Below, one piece after another: positions 55,522 through 64,000 of a DNA stretch of 64,000 nucleotides. The DNA is taken from the NCBI RefSeq assembly GCF_040802235.1, contig NC_133156.1:27981343-28045342 (forward strand), written 5' to 3'. A program made the position numbers and the translations under genes. The notes under the pieces were generated by a model. The model made no database searches and was not told the origin of the DNA. It worked only from the letters and a program-made list of their open reading frames with translations. Origin of the DNA: Manis javanica (taxonomy: Eukaryota > Chordata > Mammalia > Pholidota > Manidae). Numbering within the stretch: position 1 is the stretch's first letter; each line of letters starts with the position of its first letter.

Positions 55522-58500
55522 GAAGGGAAGGAGTATAGATTGGGAGACATCCTAGGAGCTGTGGTAAGAGTGCTGGACTCTGGACAGGCACAGAAGGGGT
55601 TCTTGGTCAGTGTTCACCAAGCCACGGTCCCCAACCCAGGGAGGACAGGGGACTGAGCAGGCTCTCCCTTACCACCAGTTGAGCCAGCAGGGGGAAGTTG
55701 GGGGCAGAAGTTGAGGGTGTCAGCTCTGCCCTGCGTGAATATCTGGGATAACAGGACAGCACAAAACAGGACTGCTGTCTCTTGCTGACCACACTTCAAG
55801 GAGGCCAAGGCATGGGCTAGAGAGACAGGCAATGGAGGGGAAGAGACAAGGTGCCTGTGGGACCAGGTGGCTGCAGAAGTGGAACACAGACTCACAGAAT
55901 CTGAGAACACAGTCACCGGATGTGACCCTTAGAGGTTAAAACTTTAGATAGCAGAGTCTCAGGATCAGAAAGGAGGCTGAAAATGTAGCAGTTGATGCAG
56001 CAGCCCAGAGTAGGAGCAGCTGGCAGAGCCAGGGCTGCATATCACCTCACTGAATCCTCCTAAGACCTCAGAGGTGGGAACCTGGATTATTCCCATTGGT
56101 TGGAAGAGCAGCCTGAGGGTCAGAGAGTTAAGCAACCTACCCTGCTAGTAAGGGAAAACCAAGTTGCAGACTCAAGTTGGTGTGACCCCACAGTTCAAGC
56201 TCTTCCCTGCAATAAAACCCCAGCCTGGGACCCAGGATTGCTGTAGCTATAATCAGGCAGCACCAGCTCTGTTGGGACTTACCAAGAGCCTGCCAGAAAT
56301 GGTGCTTACCCCTCTCTCCGGTGGTCACATGATGCAGGAAGGCTACAACCCCCAAGTGCTAGCTTTGGCAGTATTCACTAGTTCATTCAATCTCTATGCT
56401 GATCAGAATCTCAGGCAGAGAGACTGCACATCTCTGATGGGTACAAAATCGAAACAGATTAAGCCATCCTGAAATCATCTGACAGATCTTTCCAATTCTA
56501 GGGTCTATGGTGGAGGTGGAGTGGAAATACCCACTCAAGGAGCTCTGTGCAGTTCAGTGGAGCAGCTCTGAATTCCCCCAATGCCCTGGGCAGAGTGTCC
56601 ACGTCCCTGTCACTGTAGCAGAGGGGTTGGAGTCACTCAGGGCATCCAGTGGGTCAGGGCAGCCCAGGATGCTGCAATGCCCAGCAGGTGGCACCCCTCT
56701 GGTCTCCCCGGGAGGGGACAGTGGCTGGGAGGGCCAGGAAGCAGAAGTGAGAGCACCGGAGGAGAAGGGCCACAGGCTGAGCGGAAACTGGGGGACGGGC
56801 TGGGCGCCAGCAACGTGTTTCCGCCTACACAGGCCAGGGGCGCCTGGCAGCCCCTCCAAGGCCTTGAATCAGCTCTCACTTCCCTCCTTTGTCCCTATTT
56901 TAGGCCTTACAAAAGTGCTGACACTGCAGAGGCAATGGGCCTTCTTCCTGGAGGCCTTGACATGGGTTTCGGGTTTCAAGTTCTCTTTTCTCCTTCAAGA
57001 AAATTTTCCTTAAAAGAGATAAAACACAACAATGCTGGGTGCTGTGGTGGATGGCTGGGGGCCAACAAGATAATAAATACAATGCTTAACCCTTACTGCA
57101 TATTTATGCGGTGACAGGTGATGTTCTAAAGGCTTTCCATGCATTTAAACCTCCTGACACCCAAATAAATGGGTACAGTTATTGTCCCATTTTATAGATG
57201 GAGAAAACTGAGGCACAGAGCCTCTGAACCATCTGCTGTGCTATAGTCCAAATGTCCAATGGTGAGAACAGGCAGGCACAGAAGAAGACTCCTGGGAGCT
57301 TTCTAACTCTGCTGGGCCATCCCTTTTTTTCTTTCCCATATGAATTAAGTGGGAGGACTTTGCCATGAACATTCCATTCATTCGTTTTTGTCTTTGCTTG
57401 TTCGAGCCCCTTGCTTTGAGCCAGGCCCTGGCTTGGGACTATGGATGCCCACTTTGTACATGAGGCTGAAAGAGTCCCCTCCTGGGCAGAAAGATGATGT
57501 AATCACAGCTGGGCAGACTGAGGCAGGAGCTGGAGGAGTCCCCCTGGCACACATGCTGGGTGGGAGGCCAAGGAAGCCCCTAGCCTCCCTTTCTCAGAAG
57601 AGGGACCTGATCAGATGACCAGAGTGGAGCAGGGACCTGTTCAAGGTTATCTTACAAGTCACAGCTGAACCCCAGCACCACCCCTGCCAGGGCAGCACCC
57701 ATCTCAGAGGCTGGGAATAGCCCAAAGGATGTCACCTCAGGCCTCACTTCTGTCTGCTCTCTGCCCCCCACCAGCTGAAGGGGTTCCAGAGATAGAGCCC
57801 AGCGGCCCTGAGCTGGTTGTGGAGCCAGGCACAGTGGTGACCCTGCGATGTGTGGGCAATGGCAGTGTGGAATGGGACGGCCCCATCTCTCCGCACTGGA
57901 TTATGGACCCTGATGCCCCCAACAGCATCCTGACCACGAACAATGCCACCTTCCAAAACACGGGAACCTATCGCTGCACTGAGCCTGGAAGCCCCCTGGA
58001 GGGAAGCGCCACTATCCACATCTATGTCAAAGGTGAGGACTCTGAGCTTACTCCCGAAGGGCCCAGCCCAGCAGGCTCCACCAGGGCTGGGCAGAAGGGC
58101 TGGGCTCTAATATTATCAACCATCAGAAATGAGCTACACATTTGTTGATCACCTGCCATGAAGAAGGACCAGTGACAGCACTTCCAATTTAATGTAATCC
58201 TCACAACAACCCTGTGAGGGAGGTTCTAGGATTATGCCCATCTTCCAAAGGCTAAGAGGGGTTGAATCATCTGCCCAAGGTCACACAGCATCAAGTTGGG
58301 CTGGACCTGGCTTCAGTGTCCCCACTAAAGCAACGGGCTAAGATTCCCTGCTATTGTGTGACCTCAGGCAAATGATCAGTATCTCTGAGCTTCCCTGTCA
58401 CCAGTGTCCAGGGACTGCTTGGCACAGTGGAGGGAATGAAGTTTTAATCCTGTATCCCTTCTGCCCCAGACCCTGATCGGCCCTGGAAGGTGCTGACGCA

Positions 58501-61500
58501 GGAAGTGATAGTGCTGGAAGGCGAGGACGCGCTGCTGCCCTGCCTGCTCACCGACCCGGCACTGGAGGCGGGTGTCTCGCTAGTGCGAGTGCGGGGCCGG
58601 CCTGTCTTGCGCCAAACCAATTACTCCTTCTCGCTCTGGCACGGCTTCACTGTCCACAGGGCCAAGTTCATTGAGAGCCAAGACTACCAGTGCAGTGCCC
58701 GGGTAGGCGGCAGGATGGTGGCATCGGTCAGCATCCGGCTTAAAGTGCAGAAAGGTACGTGGGGCAGAGGGTCAGGCCAGGTGTGGTGGGCAGGGACGGA
58801 GAGCTATCAGATATGTGAGTGGTGGCAGGACCTGGGCCTGAGGAGGGTAATGGGTGTCCCCCTTCTTTCACGTCTTCCTTCCAATCACACTGCAGTCATC
58901 TCTGGGCACCTACTGGGACAAGCAGGGGGCGTCAGGCCAGGGGAGACAGACCACATGCAATAACTTAATGAGCAAGACCATCTCAGATCATGAGACCTGC
59001 TATGAAAATCACTAGACAAGGTGATGGAATTGAGAGTACATGGGGCTGGGGACAGGGAGAGCCACGCTAAGAGAATGACACTTTATTGGAGCCAGAATAT
59101 GAATGATGAGAAGGAGGTGGCCCTGCTAGGACCTGCTCCAAGCAGAGACAGCAGGTCCAAAGTCATGCGGTGGAAACAGGTTCCACCTGTTCTGGGAACA
59201 GAAGGCAGGCCCAGAGCTCTCCCACCTGCCCAGATGTGGATTTCCCATGCAGTGCCAGCCTGAGGCTGGGCACTGGGCATGTGAGGGAGGAGTGGTGAGC
59301 CAAGCCACGGGGAAATAGTGGTGCATGCCTCGGATAGTGCTGACAGTGGGGGTGACAACAGTAGTGACGTTTCACTCCTTTTCCCCCTTGCTCCTGGTGA
59401 GCTGGGGATGGGACCTGGTTTCTGGAAGGACTGGTGTGAGTAAACAGGGCTCCAGGCTCAGGCCTGGGCTTGAGACAGGACTCAGGCCCCTATAATGAGG
59501 ACCAGGGACAGAGTGGCATGGCTGTCCCAAGGCCCTGGGCTCTGAGGCCACAAAACCTGTTTAGGAAGTCAAAGGACCCCACTCTGTGGGCCAGGAAGCC
59601 CATTAGGGCTCTTTCCCTGCACGTCATCTTGAAGAGCCCTGGGACCTAGTTCTGCTATGACCTCTTTAGTGACCTTGAATGAGTCCTTTAGTGTCTCTGG
59701 ACCTTGGGCAACTGGATTAGACCATCTTTCACCAACAGTAACAGCCACAAACATGAATCTAGCGCCTACTATGGGTCAGGCACTGGACTAGCTGCTGGGG
59801 TACTGTCTTCACGGATCTGCCACCCTCCTGGGAGAGACAGACTTGAGAGAACGCAAACAAGAAACTGCCACAGAGAGCTGGATCTGTGGGAGGGAGGCTG
59901 ATCCGGCTGACCTGGTCACAGTAGACCTCTCTGAGGAATGTCTGAGCTAAGGGGTGAAGGATGGGGACAGCCCCCCATCTGAGGTTTAGGAGAAAGGGCA
60001 TTCCAGGAGGTGGGGGAGCGCAAAGTCTGTGGCTGGTGAACCAGTGTGGCTGCAGAGCACGGAGGAGGTGCTGGGATGCTCAGTGCCAGGGTCTGGGTAC
60101 CTGGGGAGGACTTCGGCATTGGCCTGAGAGGGGCAGGAAGCTACCCGATACTGGCACAGGACACAGGCATGATCCAGTTTACATTCTTCAGGAAGCTAGC
60201 TTGTGGAACAGTCAGACAGGCAGCAGGGGTCCCTCCCTCCTGGTGGCTGCTGCAGGAGTCCAGAGCAGAGAATGGCAGTGAGACTGGGGAGAAGGGGTGC
60301 TGAGGGAGGGAAGTGGTCCATTAAGGAGACCAAGACTTTCTGTGGGAGAAATAGAGGCATCAAAGCTGCCACCCAGGATTTGGGATGCGGGCATGGCTGG
60401 GGCCCTGGCCAGCAGCCTGGCTCATGGCACAGAGAAGGATGACATCTCTGGCCTGGGTGCTCAAGAGTCCCTTCCCCTGATCTCAGTTGTCCCAGGGCCT
60501 CCAACCTTGATACTGAAGCCTGCAGAGCTTGTGCGGATTCAAGGAGAGGCTGCCCAGATCATGTGCTCAGCCAGCAACGTTGATGTCAATTTTGATGTCT
60601 CCCTCCTACATGGGGACACTAAGGTCAGTCCTCGAGGATACAGCAGGGTGAAGTTTGCCTACCCTCCAAGCACACCCAGCCCTGCAGGATGGAGCCCCAC
60701 CCAAGCTGGCTTTCTGGGCTGAGGGCATAGCCCAGGCCAAGACGGCAGTGGGCTCACCCAAGACCTTGCGGCCCGTCAATAGCTGGTCCAGAGCCAGAGC
60801 TCAGGCTCACATCACTGAATCTTGTGGGGGTGGGGTGGGGAAGGCAATACTCTATCCCCAGATGTCAGCTCACTTCCGAATTTGCAAGGGGTTCCTAGGC
60901 TACCTTTGAAGCCAAGGAATATAAGGACTACTTTGTAAAGACTCTGGGAGAGAGGTAGGAAGAGGGAATATTCCCAGAAGAGAATGCATTAGGCTGCTTT
61001 TCAGAACCTTTTCCCATCCCCTGTGCCAGGCACAGCCTACACCGTTTACATGCAATATCTTATTTATTTCCCACTAAAATCCTAGAAGCACAGACCAGTA
61101 TTATTCCCATTTTCAGATGAAGAAACTGAAGCTCAGAGTTCAGTCCCTTGCCCAGGGAAGGGCAGATAGTAATCCTTAAAGGCTGAGGATTTGAACCCAG
61201 ATCTTTCTAATCACTAAACAACCTTGTATACCATTTCCATTTCTTGTGGCTGCAGCTCACAATCTCTCAACAATCTGACTTCCATGATAACCGTTACCAG
61301 AAAGTCCTGACCCTCAACCTCGATCACGTAGGCTTCCAAGATGCTGGCAACTACTCCTGTGTGGCCACCAATGCCCGAGGTGTTCACTCCACCTCCATGG
61401 TCTTCTGGGTGGTAGGTGAGCATCAGGTGGGGAGGGTTGGCAGGGATCCTGGGGCAAGGAAGGTGCATAAGGGGACTGAGAAGGAGGGAGAGGAGGAGGA

Positions 61501-64000
61501 GGCACTGCTAACACCTCCACTAGAATCCCCCTACCCTGGGCCTAGCTAGGGAGCCATGTCTCTGGGATCCTTCCTAGATCTTCCACCAGAACCCCTCTCT
61601 CCCTCCTTGGAGCTCTTACAGTGCACTGCTACATCTCAGCAGACACTGAATAAATGTTTGTGTTCATTCATGCCTCTGGCCAGACACTGTTCTGGATGCT
61701 GAGGATATAGCTGCAGATGAAACAGATACAAAACCCCTGCTCACCGGAAGCTTTTGCTCTATTGGTCTAGACAAGCAATGAGCAAGATAAATAAACCAGT
61801 TCTGTAGGGTTTTCAGTTTAAAATTAGGGTGGTCATCAAGGAAGAGCTCACTGGGAAGCTGACATTTAAGCAAAGACTTGAAATCGCTGAGGGACTAAAC
61901 TCAGCAGATAATACTGCAGAAGAGACCTCCTGGCAGAGCAACATTCTGAAGGCAGGGGGACTGTGCTTGCCACATGCAAGACACAAGCCAGTCAGTGTGG
62001 CTGGGGCAGAGCACAGGAGGAAGAGTGGTACAAGAAGACACCAGAGGCATGAAAGGAGAAAGTGGCAGATCCCACAGGGCCCAGTAGGCCAATGCAAGGA
62101 CTTGGGCCTTTCCTCTTGAGAGAGATGGGGTGCTGACAGAAGGTTGAGCAAAGGAGTAACATGATTTGGCTTGGATATAACAAGATTTAACATGGCTTTC
62201 TGGTGCTTTTTTTGAGGACTGTCTGTAAGGAGACAAAGGTGGAAGCAGGGAAATGATTTAGTCCAAGTAAGAGGTGATGGGGACTTAAGGTGGTGATGGT
62301 GGAGGTGGTGGGAAGTGGTTGGAGTTAGGATGGATGGATGGATAAATAAATAGATGGCTAAGGGGAAGAGAGAGAAGCCTTGACCTAAAAGCTCACAGAT
62401 TACTTGGAGATAGAAGATAGATATCTGAAGGGAGAACCAGAAGCATGAAGTAGAGCAGACATGGTGCCTAATTAATGTATAGTCTAGAAGGGCAACAGGA
62501 GTCCAGAGACCGGGAGTGGTAGGTGGGGACTCCCTGGTTCACATGAATCTTTAAGGATGAAATGGATCTAAATAGAAGAGAAAACAAGGATAGGGGTCAT
62601 GGTAGAGGAAAAGGCTTAAACACAACCTCCACAGTCAGAACACCTGTGGTGTGTTCGGGGGGGGGGGTGGGGGGATGTTAAGGAGACTCAGATGGATAGA
62701 GCAGTGAGTGAGTGAGTGCGTGAGTAGGAAAAAGAGATGGGCACAGGGAGATTGAGTGAAGAGAGCCTTGAATGCCAAGCTGAATAGTGGAGCTGATAGG
62801 GAACCGTAGGGGGCTTCTCAGCAGGTGTATCACAGGGTAAAAGAGTGAATTTTAGATTTCATAGAATTGATTTAGGAGAGGGGCCCTTAGAGACCATCTA
62901 GTCCAGAAATTTTTGCAAAGTCTTGGGGGATTTGAGAAGGTAGTTCAGGGCTTCCATTAAAGTCACAGAAAGGCTGAGCAAATGAAGAGGGTTCCTGGGA
63001 CAACTCCTTTGCCTGAGATTCAACTAGAGCAGCTTGATTTTAATTCATGTAAGATTTAATTAGAAGAAACTAGTCAGGACTCTTTCAGGTAGAAGTAACA
63101 GAAATCAACTCAAACTAAACTAATTAAAAGAGAATTTTATTGGCCTCATAGCTAAAATCCCATGGATATGAGCTTCAGGTAGAGTTGATCTAAGTGTTCA
63201 GGTAATGCGGACAAGAACCTGTTGCTTCCCAATTCTCAGCTCTACATTTTTCTGTGGGACCCCTAGTGGCACCAGGCTTGGCAATCCCAGTGGAATGAGG
63301 GCTTCTTTTTTCCCAGAGTTCCAATAAAAATCATGGACATAAGTGTCATGGACTCACGAGCCTACCGCAAAACAGTCACTGGCCCAAAGGAGACATATTA
63401 CCCTGATTGGCTAGATCACATGACCACTTTAGAGCTGGATGTGAAAGCTTCACTGATTGAACTACTACCAGAAGAAGGAGAAATGGGTGAGGCCCTGTGA
63501 AAAAGCAGACTTTTTTTTACTGCTGTGAAAATTTTTTTTAAGATATGTTCCATCTCTTCATTATACAAAGAAGGAGGTATAGGCTCCAAGGAGGATATAA
63601 ATTTGTCCAGGTTCTCCCAGGGATTCAGTGAAGAGAAGAGCTTGGAGCTTTGTGTTTCTGCAGTGGGTGGTGGAAAGAGAGTGTCAGAGGGCACGTCTTG
63701 GGTTGGAGTGGGGTAACTGTGTGCCTGGCACATAGTAGGTTCTAAGGGATGGTACAGCTGAATGACTGGATTAATGGGTGGGTCACCAAATGAACAAATT
63801 AGGACATATTCCCCCTAATGCCAGCTCTCTGTGTGTTTTGTTTTCCAGAGAGCGCCTACTTGAACTTGACTTCTGAACAGAACCTCTTCCAGGAGGTGAC
63901 CGTGGGTGAGAAGCTTGATCTCAAAGTCAAGGTGGAGGCCTACCCAGGCCTGCAGGGTCTTAACTGGACCTATCTGGGACCCTTCTCTGACCAACAGTCC
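53821..64000 (+). CDS. CSF1R: CSF1R, macrophage colony-stimulating factor 1 receptor (5' part, cut by the window edge)
   Basis: Receptor tyrosine kinase for CSF-1 and IL-34; it controls survival and differentiation of macrophages, microglia and osteoclasts. Six coding exons join in frame (53821-53869, 57775-58032, 58470-58754, 60487-60623, 61256-61415, 63849-64000) and give 347 codons with no stop. Seen: signal peptide ([15 protein letters not shown]), Ig1 (cysteines in LRCVGN and YRCTEP), Ig2 (LPCLLT, YQCSAR), Ig3 (IMCSAS, YSCVAT) and the start of Ig4 (LNWTYLG). The start at 53821 has a strong context (GCCATGGG). The rest of Ig4, Ig5, the membrane helix and the kinase lie beyond 64000. PDGFRB just upstream is its tandem paralogue. 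Confidence 0.96.
54190..54356. repeat. MER5-type hAT element in CSF1R intron 2
   Basis: ATGCTTTTCAAACCTTACTG, ATAAAATTACCTGGACATC and AACCTGAGATTCTGTATTCC. Confidence 0.55.
54351..54460 (+). repeat. direct duplication, copy A
   Basis: About 110 bases nearly identical to 55086-55196; I count three substitutions plus a short ragged left edge. It joins the end of the MER5-type element on its left. Confidence 0.8.
54489..54604 (+). promoter_or_regulatory. two AP-1 consensus sites in CSF1R intron 2
   Basis: TGACTCA occurs at 54489-54495 and again at 54598-54604, with GATAAGG between them at about 54581. Two perfect AP-1 sites within 120 bases, 0.7 kb after the first coding exon, suggest enhancer activity. 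No function is shown. Confidence 0.35.
55086..55196 (+). repeat. direct duplication, copy B
   Basis: The partner of copy A, 735 bases downstream in the same orientation. Its left flank (TTTTTTATTGAGATATCACT) looks like the same L1-type 3' end, so this copy is probably the older one. Confidence 0.8.
55485..55520. repeat. (GT)18 microsatellite in CSF1R intron 2
   Basis: Thirty-six bases of uninterrupted GT. Likely length-polymorphic. Confidence 0.95.
56020..56165 (-). repeat. MIR SINE, antisense
   Basis: ACCTCACTGAATCCTCCTAA, then GAGCAGCCTGAGGGTCAGAG. A second antisense MIR lies at about 57085-57245 (GATGGAGAAAACTGAGGCAC). Confidence 0.65.
56500..56880 (+). promoter_or_regulatory. candidate FIRE-like intronic enhancer of CSF1R
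   Basis: A repeat-free, GC-rich stretch in intron 2 about 2.9 kb after the promoter. It is rich in Ets/IRF-like words: AGGAAGCAGAAGTGAGAG at about 56738, GAGCGGAAACTGG at about 56780 and GTTTCCGCC at about 56816, with a TGCTGCAAT near 56670. The Fms intronic regulatory element (FIRE) is known in this intron in human and mouse. I cannot align it from memory, so this is a positional candidate. Confidence 0.35.
57775..58032 (+). CDS. CSF1R: CSF1R Ig domain 1 exon
   Basis: It encodes [19 protein letters not shown], then [31 protein letters not shown] and IHIYVK. Cys42 and its partner are present, as are the NGS and NAT glycosylation sites. The acceptor is CCACCAG and the phase 1 donor GTGAGG. 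Confidence 0.96.
58120..58300 (-). repeat. MIR SINE, antisense, in CSF1R intron 3
   Basis: TTAATGTAATCCTCACAACA and TGCCCAAGGTCACACAGCAT. Confidence 0.7.
58470..58754 (+). CDS. CSF1R: CSF1R Ig domain 2 exon
   Basis: It encodes [18 protein letters not shown], then [40 protein letters not shown] and [10 protein letters not shown]. Domains 2 and 3 bind CSF-1 and IL-34 in this family. The donor GTACGT is in phase 1. Confidence 0.96.
59725..60340 (-). repeat. L2-type repeat, antisense, in CSF1R intron 4
   Basis: GCGCCTACTATGGGTCAGGC, then TCCTGGGAGAGACAGACTTG and CTGGTGAACCAGTGTGGCTG. Confidence 0.6.
60487..60623 (+). CDS. CSF1R: CSF1R Ig domain 3, first half
   Basis: It encodes [20 protein letters not shown], then [20 protein letters not shown] and TK. 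The human glycosylation sequon NNT at the end of this exon reads GDT here and is absent. The donor GTCAGT is in phase 0. Confidence 0.95.
61030..61215 (-). repeat. MIR SINE, antisense, in CSF1R intron 5
   Basis: CATTTTCAGATGAAGAAACT, then GCTCAGAGTTCAGTCCCTTG and TGAGGATTTGAACCCAGATC. Confidence 0.7.
61256..61415 (+). CDS. CSF1R: CSF1R Ig domain 3, second half
   Basis: It encodes [20 protein letters not shown], then [20 protein letters not shown] and WVV. The second Ig3 cysteine is in YSCVAT. The donor GTGAGC is in phase 1. Confidence 0.96.
61630..62260 (-). repeat. L2-type repeat, antisense, in CSF1R intron 6
   Basis: CAGACACTGTTCTGGATGCT, ACAAAACCCCTGCTCACCGG, then GCAAAGGAGTAACATGATTT. 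Confidence 0.6.
62656..62675. repeat. G-run in CSF1R intron 6
   Basis: Two long G runs split by a T. This is a possible slippage site; intron position only. Confidence 0.8.
63085..63495. repeat. old interspersed repeat, same family as 32560-32840
   Basis: CAGAAATCAACTCAAACTAA, GAATTTTATTGGCCTCATAG, GAGTTGATCTAAGTGTTCAG and an ACCAGAAGAAGGAGAAATGG end. It is the more complete copy of the two. Confidence 0.55.
63849..64000 (+). CDS. CSF1R: CSF1R Ig domain 4 exon, cut at the window end
   Basis: It encodes [20 protein letters not shown], then [20 protein letters not shown] and QQS. The acceptor is TTTTCCAG at 63848. The exon is open at base 64000, so its donor lies outside the window. Confidence 0.95.

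Overview
This is nuclear DNA of a placental mammal, most likely a non-primate, non-rodent species. It is made of short exons with GT-AG (and one GC-AG) introns, and it carries many MIR, L2 and old L1 remnants. I see no Alu, B1/B2, or other young lineage SINE that I recognise. The species cannot be named from the sequence; the protein variants look laurasiatherian, which is inference only. The window holds the tandem pair of class III receptor tyrosine kinase genes PDGFRB and CSF1R, both on the + strand. This is the known PDGFRB-CSF1R head-to-tail arrangement of mammals. PDGFRB is complete. CSF1R runs off the right edge inside its fourth Ig domain.

Layout: 1-1107 is upstream flank with L2/MIR remnants and a CCAAT box. 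PDGFRB exon 1 is about 1108-1540, followed by a 15 kb first intron full of MIR fragments. Coding exons 2-23 lie between 16653 and 35633, and the 3' UTR runs to an ATTAAA signal at 37491. A gap of roughly 470 bases separates it from a purine-rich candidate for the distal (trophoblast-type) CSF1R exon 1, near 37981-38078. A repeat-rich CSF1R intron 1 follows, with L1, L2, MIR and a Tigger-like DNA transposon. The myeloid CSF1R promoter (C/EBP, RUNX and PU.1 sites) is at about 53609-53654. The first coding exon is 53821-53869, and five more coding exons reach the window end.

Function: PDGFRB encodes the PDGF-BB/DD receptor of mesenchymal and mural cells, and CSF1R the CSF-1/IL-34 receptor of macrophages and microglia. 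Both have five Ig domains, one membrane helix and a split kinase. The joined PDGFRB reading frame is intact: 1098 codons from the Met in exon 2, or 1116 from an in-frame Met in exon 1. The window holds the first 347 codons of CSF1R, also intact.

Main oddities: the usual PDGFRB start codon reads ACG, while an in-frame ATG is present in exon 1. The RasGAP-docking tyrosine (human Tyr771) is a serine. PDGFRB intron 9 has a GC donor. CSF1R also has an in-frame upstream ATG. A degenerate minisatellite with a unit of about 63 bp sits in PDGFRB intron 10, and a segment of about 110 bp is duplicated inside CSF1R intron 2.
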